Shown in pieces: positions 26,890-35,811 of a DNA stretch of 51,501 nt; the first letter of the stretch is position 1, and each line of letters starts with the position of its first letter. This stretch comes from Nitrospina sp. Lineage in GTDB: Bacteria; Nitrospinota; Nitrospinia; Nitrospinales; VA-1. Under the pieces are notes generated by a model, which made no database searches, was not told the DNA's origin, and was given only the letters and a program-made list of their open reading frames with translations. Where the stretch lies: assembly GCA_018697205.1 (NCBI GenBank), contig JABHTG010000095.1:1-51501 (forward strand), given 5' to 3'. The translations under genes and the position numbers were made by a program.

Positions 26890-27246
26890 GTGGCAACTAA
26901 AGAAGAACTAACCTGTATAACTCGCATAAGGGTATTATCTGGAAATCAAATAGCTTTAGGCCCAGGTAAAGTTGCCCTACTGGAAGAAATTGACCGCTCT
27001 GGCTCTATTTCCAAAGCTGCCCGAAAGTTAGGACTGAGTTATCGCCGCGCCTGGACTCTAGTTGATACTATGAACAAAAATTTTAAATCTTGTTTGGTGA
27101 CAGGTTCTGTGGGAGGAAAAAAGGGAGGAGGTGCTAACCTAACACCTCTTGGAGCAAAAATGACAAAAACATACCGCGCTATGGAAGCAAAAGCGGAAAA
27201 AGCTCTACAAGGAAACTGGAAAACAATTAAGCAATCTCTTAAATAA
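26890..27246 (+). CDS. ModE N-terminal-type winged-helix regulator
   Basis: A 118-residue DNA-binding protein that matches only the N-terminal half of ModE: GPGKVALLEEIDRSGSISKAARKLGLSYRRAWTLVD is the winged helix-turn-helix, followed by VGGKKGGGANLTPLG. The two molybdate-binding (molbindin) domains of full ModE are absent, so ligand sensing, if any, must come from elsewhere. The GTG start at 26890 follows GGAG by about seven bases. No molybdate transporter genes are in the window. Likely a small LysR-type-HTH transcription factor. Confidence 0.85.
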   Translation: MATKEELTCITRIRVLSGNQIALGPGKVALLEEIDRSGSISKAARKLGLSYRRAWTLVDTMNKNFKSCLVTGSVGGKKGGGANLTPLGAKMTKTYRAMEAKAEKALQGNWKTIKQSLK

Positions 27247-27282
27247 TCTAATTAATTTAAGTAAAGCTTCCCTTCGGATCCC

Positions 27283-28404
27283 TCAAACTAATTTTTCTGC
27301 AACAATTTCTAATCCTTTAAATTTTAAAGAAATAGTATCACCTGGGATTTGGCTAAATGCGTCTGTTTCATCGCAATATTCCCTGCAGTCAAAATTTAAA
27401 ATTCTAAAGCCTGCATCTTTGACATCAAAATTCAGAGTATCTGTATAACCACTTTCTATTTTTACCAAAGTTTTTAAATATCCTACTGTTAGTTTATTTT
27501 TAAACTCTGGTTGATTAGACTGCTCAATTATTTGATGCTCAAGGTCAGTATCTAATATCTCCAGCACTCCTTGTTCCTCTAGAACACGCCAAGACCATTT
27601 TAAAAAATTTACCCTATCTTTCCTTTTCAGGTGGTGCAAAAATTTATTGACTATAATAAAACCAAACTTCATTTCTTCTGGGGGATTCGTGGAAAAATCT
27701 ACCTCCATAAGAACCACATTTTTTTTCCCTACAAGCTCCAGATAATGAGACAAACTATCCACAATAAAACGCTCTTTATCAGACAATACCAACAAGGGAA
27801 AGTTTTCCGGCCAAGAGTAAATCCTACTAAACCCTGCTAAACCAGTGGCAACATCTAACACTGGCTGTTGAAAGTTTATTAGTCTAGGCTGAGAGAAATC
27901 CTCCCATGGGAAATTTTTAGTTTGGTATAAATAGTAGCTATAGCTTTCACTAAGCAGATGAATAATTTTAGGATCTTGTTTTAAAGCGGCACTATTAGCG
28001 ATCGTCATTGCCAGACAATAAAATAATTGTGCCATTTTTTGATTCGTTTTTTTCAAAGAAGCGCTATTTTTTTCAAAATCCTTTTTAAGGTTAATATTAA
28101 TATGGTCAAAGTTTAAATGTACGGCAAGGCGCTCATGTTGAGCATAAATTAAATCAGCTAGGTCAATCATTACCTCTGGATAAACTGATCGAAGCAATAA
28201 GTTAAAGCATTCCTGATCGGCCCTTCCCGCTATCGAGTCAGGGAAACCTAAAATTTCACTTAAATAATCAAAAAAAAATTTTACGCGCTCTACCAGCTCA
28301 GGGGAACTAGAGTTCTCAAGTCCCATAAAAGCCCTTCCATGATCAGTTATTAGAGGAAGGCGGGTAGAGTCATCAACAAAAGTTGACACTGTTTTATAAG
28401 TCAT
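27283..28404 (-). CDS. SAM-dependent methyltransferase domain protein
   Basis: A 373-residue protein. The central portion contains a class I methyltransferase motif I, PVLDVATGLAGFSRIYS near residue 195, then LVLSDKERFIVDS (acidic loop) and VVLMEVDFSTNPPEEMKFGFI; the C-terminal part holds LEILDTDLE. The N-terminal 150 residues are helical, resembling the dimerisation part of O-methyltransferases. It converges on the ModE-like gene and is in tandem with the small membrane protein upstream. Substrate unknown. Confidence 0.75.
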   Translation of the reverse strand: MTYKTVSTFVDDSTRLPLITDHGRAFMGLENSSSPELVERVKFFFDYLSEILGFPDSIAGRADQECFNLLLRSVYPEVMIDLADLIYAQHERLAVHLNFDHININLKKDFEKNSASLKKTNQKMAQLFYCLAMTIANSAALKQDPKIIHLLSESYSYYLYQTKNFPWEDFSQPRLINFQQPVLDVATGLAGFSRIYSWPENFPLLVLSDKERFIVDSLSHYLELVGKKNVVLMEVDFSTNPPEEMKFGFIIVNKFLHHLKRKDRVNFLKWSWRVLEEQGVLEILDTDLEHQIIEQSNQPEFKNKLTVGYLKTLVKIESGYTDTLNFDVKDAGFRILNFDCREYCDETDAFSQIPGDTISLKFKGLEIVAEKLV

Positions 28405-28569
28405 ACGATAATGGGGCCAAATATTTATCTATTATTAATAGGTCGCCTAAAAAGGCCTATTCAAACGATTTATAATATCCATGCTTTTTTTTAATTCTCA
28501 GCTTTAATCCCTACCTGCTTAAAAAATTATCCCAAAATATAATAATATCTATTCCAGTTGTAAAAATAA

Positions 28570-28953
28570 TTACAACCAATTCCAAGCTGCTCGCCCTAAT
28601 AGATAAAATGTTAGTACCACACATGGTAATAAATAAGGAACAGCTGGGAAAACATCCCCCCCTATTATAGAATATATAGAAAAAATCGCCCTCCCTCCAT
28701 AAATGAACGTCAACACTTGAACCAATAATTTTTTTCCATAAAAGATTAGCGGAGTAAGAATAAGAATTATAATGATAAAAATAATAAAACCTCCATACAC
28801 CATCTTACTCATTACTAAATCTACCGGAGGCATTTTCCACCAAGCAATAATGACATACGCTACATTAATCACCAAAAAACTAATTCCCGCTAACTGATAC
28901 TTTTTTAAATTCATCTCAACCTGCTCTGTTTTATCAAAAAAGTCTTTAGTCAT
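28570..28953 (-). CDS. Small integral membrane protein
   Basis: A protein of 127 residues with three to four membrane helices (LAGISFLVINVAYVIIAWW; GGFIIFIIIILILTPLIF; TFIYGGRAIFSIYSII; LLPCVVLTFYLLGRAAW). The frame opens at a GTG at 28968, but that GTGGAG is more plausibly the ribosome binding site of the ATG at 28953, which has GGAG nine bases upstream. No family recognised. Tandem with the methyltransferase downstream, 165 bases away. Confidence 0.75.
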   Translation of the reverse strand: MTKDFFDKTEQVEMNLKKYQLAGISFLVINVAYVIIAWWKMPPVDLVMSKMVYGGFIIFIIIILILTPLIFYGKKLLVQVLTFIYGGRAIFSIYSIIGGDVFPAVPYLLPCVVLTFYLLGRAAWNWL

Positions 28954-29401
28954 TTTTATGTACTCCACACTCTTAGAAAGTCACTTCGAATTAAAAAAGG
29001 CCTGCTTTTGGAAAAGCCCATTTTATCTCGAGAGTTTTATTAAAATTAGATAAAGTAAAAATATCCAGTTTTTTTTGCTTTATTTCTAAAAACAAGTTCA
29101 ATCCGTATTTTTATATAGAATTAAATTATGAAATCACGATATTAGTCACTAAATTTTGCATGTACAGGTTTTAACTGTTAGACCAAACGAAAAAAAGCAC
29201 CCTATGCCTCTTCCGCCCTAACTTTGATATAAAATTAAAAAGCCTTTAAAAGGCTAGGATTTATCGCTTGACAAAGGAGCCAAACCGGTGAAATAATTCG
29301 CCTCTATGCTCTCAAGCTATTTATGGCAATAAAAGAGAACAACCTCTTTTTTATCAGTAGTTTGTAGAATAATTCTTATTTTATAAAAGTCGGGTACAAC
29401 T
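28954..29401. other. Intergenic region upstream of rpmH
   Basis: About 430 bases between the membrane-protein gene and rpmH. It holds the strong promoter at 29268-29297 and a perfect seven-base palindromic hairpin AGCCTTT/AAAGGCT at 29241-29255 just before the -35 box. In many bacteria this interval neighbours oriC, but no cluster of DnaA boxes (TTATCCACA-like) is visible and no dnaA gene is present, so no origin is claimed. Confidence 0.5.
29268..29297 (+). promoter_or_regulatory. Sigma-70 promoter of rpmH-rnpA-yidD-yidC
   Basis: A perfect TTGACA at 29268-29273, an 18-base spacer, and AATAAT at 29292-29297 directly followed by a C/G-containing discriminator. It lies about 100 bases before rpmH and points into the ribosomal-protein operon, as expected of a strong growth-linked promoter. 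Confidence 0.75.
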
Positions 29402-29536
29402 ATGAAAATGACGTTTCAACCTAAAAATGTCAAGAGAAAGCGAACCCACGGGTTCCGTAAAAGAAGTTCATCACCGGGGGGTAGAAGAATTCTGGCTAAC
29501 CGTAGGCGAAAAGGACGTAAACGCTTATCTGTTTAA
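29402..29536 (+). CDS. rpmH: Large ribosomal subunit protein bL34
   Basis: A 44-residue basic protein beginning [20 protein letters not shown] and ending [11 protein letters not shown], unmistakably L34. It overlaps in another frame the apparent N-terminal extension of the longer rnpA reading frame and so is easily missed. It ends four bases before the rnpA ATG, the normal bacterial rpmH-rnpA arrangement. Part of the 50S subunit; transcribed from the strong promoter about 100 bases upstream. Confidence 0.97.
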   Translation: MKMTFQPKNVKRKRTHGFRKRSSSPGGRRILANRRRKGRKRLSV

Positions 29537-29540
29537 CCGC

Positions 29541-29885
29541 ATGAGAAGATTCTCCTTTAAAAAAAGAGAACACCTTACTAAAAGGCCTCAATTTAAGCAT
29601 GTAATGGATTATGGCCAAAAGTACCGTGTAGAAAATTTTTGTACAGTATTCTTTTTACCGAACGGTCTCGATAGAAAGCGGTTGGGGATTATCGCTTCTA
29701 AAAAAATAGGTAATGCGGTGGTTCGCAATTTGGCTAAAAGAAAAATCCGGGAAGTTTTTCGCCAAATTAAGGGTCACATAGAACCTGCCATTGATATTGT
29801 GATCATATCAGGGAGAGACCTAGTTTCCATTCCCGTTTCAGCCATTGAGAGAAAAATTTATCAGTCCCTTCCTGTCAAAAGGTAG
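29541..29885 (+). CDS. rnpA: Ribonuclease P protein component
   Basis: A 114-residue basic protein that binds RNase P RNA and helps tRNA 5' maturation. Family features are the start RFSFKKREHLTKRPQFKHVM, LGIIASKKIGNAVVRNLAKRKIREVFR (the RNR motif) and DIVIISGRDL. A longer open frame from 29427 exists, but its first 38 codons overlap rpmH out of frame; the ATG at 29541, four bases after the rpmH stop, is the right start. Confidence 0.96.
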   Translation: MRRFSFKKREHLTKRPQFKHVMDYGQKYRVENFCTVFFLPNGLDRKRLGIIASKKIGNAVVRNLAKRKIREVFRQIKGHIEPAIDIVIISGRDLVSIPVSAIERKIYQSLPVKR

Positions 29886-29932
29886 TCTAAAAAAAACTGC
29901 TTATTTTGACCTCTACGTGACCTTTAAAAAAT

Positions 29933-30160
29933 ATGTTACTTCGAACAATGATTAACGAGCTTTTGATTAAGCTCATACGACTGTATCAAAGACTTTTTTC
30001 TCCGCTTTTACCATGCGGTTGCAGATTTTATCCAACCTGTTCTGAATATTCGGCGCAGGCACTTGAAAAGTATAATATATCCAAAGCCCTTAGGCTTACA
30101 CTGATTCGATTACTTAAATGTCACCCCTACCATGGTGGCGGTTCTGATCCTTTAAAATAA
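29933..30160 (+). CDS. yidD: Membrane protein insertion efficiency factor YidD
   Basis: A 75-residue YidD protein with the family core LIRLYQRLFSPLLPCGCRFYPTCSEYSAQAL, including the conserved cysteines, and ending HPYHGGGSDPLK. It assists YidC-dependent membrane insertion. It starts 47 bases after rnpA and ends 16 bases before yidC, in the standard conserved order. A second in-frame ATG at 29948 is possible. Confidence 0.96.
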   Translation: MLLRTMINELLIKLIRLYQRLFSPLLPCGCRFYPTCSEYSAQALEKYNISKALRLTLIRLLKCHPYHGGGSDPLK

Positions 30161-30176
30161 TGCGGAGGTAGTTCGC

Positions 30177-31823
30177 TTGGAAAACAGGTTGCTGGTTGCT
30201 TTTATTTTGTCCCTCGGTGTATTTATTGGGTGGGGATATATTATGTCTGTGATCGAAGGACCACCCACTTCTCAACTTGAGTTAGAGAAACAACTTTCAG
30301 AGGTGCCTGCGTCAGCCCCTGGAATGTCCAAACAAGCCGCATCAAGCGGAGAAAAGAAAAACCCCTCCAATTTTTCTGCGCCAACCTCATCTTCTGCAGT
30401 AGTTATCAAACCAGAATTTCCGGGAGAAGAAACCACTATAAAAGTTTCGACCGGGCTTGCTACTTATTTTTTTACTAATAAGGGCGCAGCGATTAAAAGC
30501 ATACTACTAGCTCAGCACAACACCGCTAAAGGAGAACCCATCGACCTTGTCGAGCACAAAGACCAAAGTCCTCTTCCCTTAGCACTCGAATCCAATAATA
30601 GCCAAGTTACCAACATCCTACAAAACGCATACTATCAACCCTCTATTACGTCTCTGGAACTTTCTGAATCTCAACCTACTGGAAAACTAATAATGCAACT
30701 AACCCACTCTTCTGGCTTGGAAGTTTTTCGTGAGTTTAGTTTTCGCTATAAAAATTTTATGGTTAATATTGAAACAAAAATTAATGCCCCTACTTTTGCC
30801 TCTCAAAATTTAAACTATAACGTTTTATTAGGCCCTGGTATGGGTGGGAAGGTGACATCGCAAACAGATTATATCGTTTTTAGCGGTGCTACAACTTTTG
30901 TAAATAATGAAAGATTAGAAACAGAACCTGAAGATATTATAAATGAAATAGTTCACCGTGGTGATATAGCATGGACCTCCTTTCAAAATAAATATTTTGG
31001 TACGGCACTTATTCCTAAAGAAGGAATTAAATCAGCTATCGTAAAAAAATATAGCGATAACGTTTATGTCGGATTAAAAATGGAAAGTGTTCAATCATCT
31101 GCTTCTTCTTCACATATTTTATATGCAGGAACAAAAGAGTTGCAGGTGTTAGAAAAGTCTGGGCATAAACTAGTACGCCTTATGGACTATGGATGGTTTG
31201 GAAATAAATTTGCATTCCTAGTAAAACCCTTGCTTAAGGCACTCCAATATTTCTATGTTATGTTTAATAATTATGGTTGGGCTATCATATTTGTAACTAT
31301 CATCATTAAAATTATCTTCTCCCCTCTCACTCACAAAAGTTTTAAGTCAATGAAAGGAATGCATAAAGTGCAGCCCTACGTTAAAGTCATTCAGGAGCGG
31401 CATAAGGGTGACCGCCAAAAAATGAATGAAGAAATGATTGAGCTTTATAAAAAGCATAAAGTTAATCCCCTTGGCGGATGTCTACCAATGCTTCTTCAAA
31501 TACCCGTATTTATCGGACTATACCACGCTCTCTTCTTTTCCATAGAGCTACGTGGCGCTCCATTCATTGGTTGGATCGAGGATCTTTCTGTTGCGGATCC
31601 CTATTATGTTTGGCCTGTTCTAATGGGAGCAACTATGTTTCTTCAGCAAAAACTTAACCCAGCCATCGGCGATCCAACTCAGCAAAAAATTATGATGATG
31701 CTGCCTATCGTATTTACTTTTCTATTTATGTCCTTTCCATCGGGTTTAGTTCTATACTGGACAGTTAACAATTTACTAACTATCTCTCAACAGGCCTATA
31801 TCTACAAATTTAGTAAAGACTAG
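30177..31823 (+). CDS. yidC: Membrane protein insertase YidC
   Basis: A 548-residue insertase. The N-terminal membrane helix (LLVAFILSLGVFIGWGYIM) is followed by a Pro/Ser-rich linker and a long periplasmic beta domain, the Gram-negative type; the C-terminal insertase core has KMNEEMIELYKKHKVNPLGGCLPMLLQIPVF and the final helices ending with SGLVLYWTVNNLL. It inserts and folds membrane proteins alone or with Sec. The start is a TTG at 30177 preceded by GGAGG nine bases upstream. Confidence 0.97.
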   Translation: MENRLLVAFILSLGVFIGWGYIMSVIEGPPTSQLELEKQLSEVPASAPGMSKQAASSGEKKNPSNFSAPTSSSAVVIKPEFPGEETTIKVSTGLATYFFTNKGAAIKSILLAQHNTAKGEPIDLVEHKDQSPLPLALESNNSQVTNILQNAYYQPSITSLELSESQPTGKLIMQLTHSSGLEVFREFSFRYKNFMVNIETKINAPTFASQNLNYNVLLGPGMGGKVTSQTDYIVFSGATTFVNNERLETEPEDIINEIVHRGDIAWTSFQNKYFGTALIPKEGIKSAIVKKYSDNVYVGLKMESVQSSASSSHILYAGTKELQVLEKSGHKLVRLMDYGWFGNKFAFLVKPLLKALQYFYVMFNNYGWAIIFVTIIIKIIFSPLTHKSFKSMKGMHKVQPYVKVIQERHKGDRQKMNEEMIELYKKHKVNPLGGCLPMLLQIPVFIGLYHALFFSIELRGAPFIGWIEDLSVADPYYVWPVLMGATMFLQQKLNPAIGDPTQQKIMMMLPIVFTFLFMSFPSGLVLYWTVNNLLTISQQAYIYKFSKD

Positions 31824-31903
31824 TACTCTGCAATAGGAGAGCCATTTGCTTTTTCTTGTTATCCTAATTTTGTGTCGGGTAGTCTTTTTATATAACTATA
31901 TCT

Positions 31904-33295
31904 TTGCCAAATTTTACTATGAGTGAAGTCATTGCTGCCATAGCCACACCAACAGGTGAAGGAGGCATAAGTATAATCCGCTTTAGTGGATTAGATTCGC
32001 TTTCGGTTGCTCTAAAACTCTTTTGCTCCCCTAATGGCAAACCATTGGAAAGTCTTTCTCCGCATAAAACTCATTTCGGCTCTATTTATGACCCAACAAC
32101 TAGAACATGTGTAGATGAAGTCATACTGACCTGGTTTAAAGCTCCAAAAAGTTATACTGGTGAGGATGTTATAGAGATTAGTGCTCATGGCGGAATATTT
32201 GTTTCATCTCGAATACTTGGGCTTGTTCTTGATCATGGTGCACGTCTTGCCGAACCAGGAGAATTTACACGCCGAGCATTTATGAATAGTCGTATTGACT
32301 TGTCTCAGGCTGAAGCGGTTGCTGACCTTATATCAGCAGCTTCTGACAAAGCTCTTCAAGCAGCTATCATGCAACTCAAAGGAGGTCTTTCTAAAAAAAT
32401 CACTCGACTTTATAATCGCCTCCTCTTTGTTCTAAGCCAGATAGAAGCTGCTATCGACTTCCCTGAAGAAGGGTTAGATTTCCAAAAACGAGAGACATCA
32501 ATTAGTGAACTAAAACAAGTCCATGAAGAAATATCTGATTTAATCAACACCTATAAAGAGGGGAAAATATCCCGTGAAGGAGCATCGGTTTCACTTGTAG
32601 GCAAACCCAACGTTGGGAAGTCCAGTTTACTGAATGCTCTACTAAAAGAGGACCGCGCTATCGTTACGCCACTCCCAGGTACCACAAGGGATACACTGGA
32701 AGAAAAAATACGTATAAAGGATAGTCATATTAATATTATTGATTCAGCTGGACTACGTAATCACCCAGAAATTATTGAACAAGAAGGAATCAGAAGAACT
32801 CGTTCTGCCATTGAAAATTCTGATCTTAACCTTGTTATTTTTGATCGTTCACAACCTCTAGACGAGAATGATGACCTTATTTGTAATGAAGTACATAATA
32901 AACCTAAACTCATTATTATTAATAAATGCGACCTTCAAGAGCGGTGGTCAATCGAAGACTTGAAAAAAAAAATTAAATCAAATATATTTTTAATTATTTC
33001 AGCTAAAGAACAAAGTGGACTAGATTCTCTTATAGATGCTATTTATAGTCGCACTATCAATCAAGAAAAAGACGGCCAATCAGTTTTTATATCTCGGGAA
33101 CGACATCGCTTAAACTTAGTTCAGGCTTCCGCGTCGTTAGAAAAAACTCTTGCTTCATTAGGAAGTCAGTTGTCGGAAGAGTTTGTAGCTATTGATCTTA
33201 TTGTTGCAATAAATCATCTTGCAATTATTATAGGTAAATCTGTCGAAGGTGAACTACTGGATCAAATTTTTAATTCTTTTTGCATCGGTAAATAA
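31904..33295 (+). CDS. mnmE: tRNA modification GTPase MnmE
   Basis: A 463-residue protein that, with MnmG, installs the carboxymethylaminomethyl group on uridine 34 of certain tRNAs. It has the N-terminal folate-binding domain (IAAIATPTGEGGISIIRFSG), a helical domain, the G domain (GKPNVGKSSLLNALL, DSAGLRN in place of DTAGLR, NKCDL) and the invariant C-terminal FCIGK with the catalytic Cys. The frame can begin at TTG 31904 or ATG 31919; the latter matches family starts better but neither has a clear ribosome binding site. mnmG is not adjacent. Confidence 0.97.
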   Translation: MPNFTMSEVIAAIATPTGEGGISIIRFSGLDSLSVALKLFCSPNGKPLESLSPHKTHFGSIYDPTTRTCVDEVILTWFKAPKSYTGEDVIEISAHGGIFVSSRILGLVLDHGARLAEPGEFTRRAFMNSRIDLSQAEAVADLISAASDKALQAAIMQLKGGLSKKITRLYNRLLFVLSQIEAAIDFPEEGLDFQKRETSISELKQVHEEISDLINTYKEGKISREGASVSLVGKPNVGKSSLLNALLKEDRAIVTPLPGTTRDTLEEKIRIKDSHINIIDSAGLRNHPEIIEQEGIRRTRSAIENSDLNLVIFDRSQPLDENDDLICNEVHNKPKLIIINKCDLQERWSIEDLKKKIKSNIFLIISAKEQSGLDSLIDAIYSRTINQEKDGQSVFISRERHRLNLVQASASLEKTLASLGSQLSEEFVAIDLIVAINHLAIIIGKSVEGELLDQIFNSFCIGK

Positions 33296-33319
33296 CTTAA
33301 AGCTAAACTGAAAAATCTA

Positions 33320-33667
33320 ATGGCTACTAAGAAAGTTTTACACATCCAACCCATTATCCTTAATGAAAGGCTTGAGAAGGGAGATGATATTTTTCTACTC
33401 GATGTGCGTGAAAATTGGGAATACTCATTAACTTCTATTAAAGAATCCAACCATATCCCACTAAATGAATTAGTAGATCGCGTTCAAGAAATTATGTTTG
33501 AAGAAGAAATTGCAGTTTATTGCCATCACGGAGAAAGAGCATTCTTAGGAGCGCAGATTTTAATAGAATCTGGATTTAAGAAAGTTTATCACCTAACAGG
33601 TGGAATTGATGCTTGGTCCCAAGTAGTTGACCCTAGAGTACCACGATATAAAAGTGAACTTTTTTGA
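33320..33667 (+). CDS. Single-domain rhodanese-like protein
   Basis: A 115-residue rhodanese (sulfurtransferase) domain: DVRENWEYSLTSIKESNHIPLNEL and the active-site loop YCHHGERAF with catalytic Cys near residue 72, then GGIDAWSQVVDP. Such stand-alone domains carry persulfide sulfur. It starts 24 bases after mnmE and is likely co-transcribed; the link to tRNA modification is suggestive since thiolation uses rhodanese-type sulfur carriers, but not proven. Confidence 0.93.
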   Translation: MATKKVLHIQPIILNERLEKGDDIFLLDVRENWEYSLTSIKESNHIPLNELVDRVQEIMFEEEIAVYCHHGERAFLGAQILIESGFKKVYHLTGGIDAWSQVVDPRVPRYKSELF

Positions 33668-33773
33668 TGCTGAAAAAAATTCTTATTATTTTTTATCAAT
33701 TTAATGGATTTTTGTTAAAAGTGAAGTTCTTCAAGGTGGGGTATTTTTAAAATTTTCGTTAATTAACCAGGAA

Positions 33774-35246
33774 CTATATTGAATCTTTAAGCCCTTTCAC
33801 AACTACATCGCGCATGAGATTAGTAGAAACTTTTTGTCCTGTCCATAGGTCGAGCTGGGCTACAGCTTGATTTACGAATAACTCAATCCCCGAAATAGTC
33901 ACGCAACCAACCTCTTTAGCCTCCCGAATTAAGCGGGTTTCTAGAGGGTTGTAAACTGAATCAAAAACTACCATTCCATTTCGTAAATATCGGGATGAAA
34001 TTGGTGTTTCTCCCTGATTGGGGCTCATTCCAACTGGCGAGCAGTTGATAAGAACATCTATTTCTTCTTCGCCTGCATTTTTAATATTCACAACTTTTGC
34101 CTTTAGTTCTCTAGCTAGTTGAAGTCCTTTTTCTTTATTTTTATTATAGGTAACTGTGATTTTTGCGCCTTTTTCGTAAACTCCGTATCCGATCGCTTTA
34201 GCTGTTCCACCCGCACCAATAATGAGCACTTTTTTACCTTTAAGGTCGACATGCTTTTCTAGAGCTTCCAAGGCACCGGTATAATCGGTATTGTACCCCT
34301 TCCATCCGTTCTCATCGCGAACTACCGTATTGACAGACCCTATCCTTTTAGCCGTTTCTTCAACATCATCCATTAACACCATGATATCTTCCTTAAAAGG
34401 CATCGTCACACTCAAACCCTCAAAATATGAACTAAATTCTTTAAAAAATTTTTCTAAATTATCTACAAGAAAAGGAATATAAATATTTGTTGACTTCACT
34501 TCTTTAAATGCTCTGTTATGGATTATATATCCCATGCTCTTATAAACAGGATTCCCTATCACACCAAAAATTTTAAATGAATCTCGCTGATCGCATACAC
34601 GATAAATATTTTTTAAGCTAGTTCCAGTGATCTGTCCAGGGGCAGTTTCCTTACCTGTTTCTAAAGAACCGAAAGTTAAAAACCCACCTAATAGGGGTGA
34701 AAGAATACGACTAATCTCTCCTTTCTCTCCCATACACAACGCGATAAGTTTTTTACCATCTTTCTTAGATCGATGGAGAAGATTGAATAAGACGATATTA
34801 TTGGTTATATCGCGTGCATAAGTAACTATCTTCAATATATCTGCTGGCATCCCGCACATTAATTCATACAGGTGATCTATTACTTCAGGGGTATCAGTAA
34901 AATTGTGATACGAGAGTATTACCTTTGACTTACGATCTGATTCCAGAAATGGTTTCAACAGTTCCTTTGGAGTTGAAGTCTCTATATCAACATATTCTGC
35001 ACCAGCATTCATAGCATGCTTTAGCGTTTCAATTCTTTCCTCTTCGCTTCCGGAAAACTGCCCTCCTTCTCTTTTAGTTCGATTAGTGACAATGAACGGT
35101 TTTTTAGATGCGGCGAGAAGAGCCTCAAGGTCATAATCAGTAATGAGGTCAAGCCTCAATTCTAGAATGTCTGCCAGAGGTTCCGCCGCGGCAATATCTT
35201 CTAATGATTTATATTGGGTGGGACCTACAATAGGAATGCAAATCAT
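33774..35246 (-). CDS. aroDE: Bifunctional 3-dehydroquinate dehydratase / shikimate dehydrogenase
   Basis: A 490-residue fusion of two shikimate-pathway enzymes. Residues 1-215 form a type I dehydroquinase (ADILELRLDLITDY; YHNFTDTP with the catalytic His; LKIVTYARD with the Schiff-base Lys). Residues 225-490 form shikimate dehydrogenase (VTMPFKEDIM with the catalytic Lys, NTVVRD, YNTDYTGAL with the catalytic Asp, VLIIGAGGTAKAIGYG for NADP, NCSPVGMSP). The substrate-binding HSxSP motif is altered to YKSMGY, keeping one Ser. Together the domains convert 3-dehydroquinate to shikimate. Converges on the rhodanese gene. Confidence 0.95.
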   Translation of the reverse strand: MICIPIVGPTQYKSLEDIAAAEPLADILELRLDLITDYDLEALLAASKKPFIVTNRTKREGGQFSGSEEERIETLKHAMNAGAEYVDIETSTPKELLKPFLESDRKSKVILSYHNFTDTPEVIDHLYELMCGMPADILKIVTYARDITNNIVLFNLLHRSKKDGKKLIALCMGEKGEISRILSPLLGGFLTFGSLETGKETAPGQITGTSLKNIYRVCDQRDSFKIFGVIGNPVYKSMGYIIHNRAFKEVKSTNIYIPFLVDNLEKFFKEFSSYFEGLSVTMPFKEDIMVLMDDVEETAKRIGSVNTVVRDENGWKGYNTDYTGALEALEKHVDLKGKKVLIIGAGGTAKAIGYGVYEKGAKITVTYNKNKEKGLQLARELKAKVVNIKNAGEEEIDVLINCSPVGMSPNQGETPISSRYLRNGMVVFDSVYNPLETRLIREAKEVGCVTISGIELFVNQAVAQLDLWTGQKVSTNLMRDVVVKGLKDSI

Positions 35247-35361
35247 AGAAACGTTTTATACGAAATTTATAACTCACGCAAGTCTCAAGAGAATATAAAC
35301 AAGAAAGAATTTCTTTTAATTATTTATTAGTTTATTTTTATTTGAAGTATTTTTTATCTAA

Positions 35362-35529
35362 TTAGAAGGGCGTTGCTTGTTTTTCAGAATGTTCTTTTCT
35401 TGCAGCTTCTGCTTTCTCCTTAATTTTTTTGGCTTTTTGTAAAAATTTATCTCTAACTCCCTCAGCTTCTGCAACCAAGCCTTCATTTTTATTCTTTTTA
35501 AGCTCCTTAGTTTTTTTTAAAGAATTCTA
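35362..35529 (-). other. In-frame continuation beyond an amber stop
   Basis: After the TAG at 35527-35529, the same reading frame stays open for 54 codons to a TAA at 35362-35364. The encoded stretch is Lys/Glu/Ala-rich and helical (KAKKIKEKAEAARKEH), like the coiled-coil tail of a flagellar-region protein. Either the gene at 35527-35790 has been split by a nonsense change, or the amber is read through, or a separate short ORF starts inside. Confidence 0.45.
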
Positions 35530-35790
35530 TTCTATCTTATTTTCACCTGAAACAGGCTCAATGCTTTCAATTGAGACAGGTTTAGCCTCAGTCGATTCTT
35601 GGCTTAAATTTTTAATCTCAGAAAGAGCAACAGCTATCGCCCTTTTCTTTAGTGCTTCGGGCGAAATGGTGACACGGTCGACTTGATTTTGAACTGTCTT
35701 GATAGGGTTTTTGCGATTTAAATCAGCCATGCGAGTTTGGTGATTATACTTTCCAAAAACCTGGCTTACTGGAATAATTGACAAAGACAT
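35527..35790 (-). CDS. Small flagellar-region protein, possibly amber-truncated
   Basis: An 87-codon gene 21 bases downstream of the FlgN/FliT-like gene and on the same strand, with AGGA ten bases before its ATG. The segment QVDRVTISPEALKKRA resembles the DRVxIS-x-EA motif seen in small flagellar-locus proteins such as FlgM-like anti-sigma factors, and a related DRVQIS occurs in the protein at 38516-39220. The frame ends with TAG yet continues open for 54 codons to 35362, so the intact protein may have been about 142 residues. Function not established. Confidence 0.6.
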   Translation of the reverse strand: MSLSIIPVSQVFGKYNHQTRMADLNRKNPIKTVQNQVDRVTISPEALKKRAIAVALSEIKNLSQESTEAKPVSIESIEPVSGENKIE

Positions 35791-35811
35791 TTATTTTTTT
35801 CCTATAATCAA

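Noticed and set aside
29241-29255. Palindromic hairpin followed on the minus strand by T residues, a possible terminator
   Set aside because: No minus-strand gene lies upstream of it; it is more likely chance or part of the rpmH promoter region.
28969-29401. Replication origin next to rpmH
   Set aside because: No cluster of DnaA boxes and no dnaA or parAB genes are visible.
29427-29540. N-terminal extension of RnpA
   Set aside because: It overlaps rpmH out of frame; the ATG at 29541 gives a normal RnpA.
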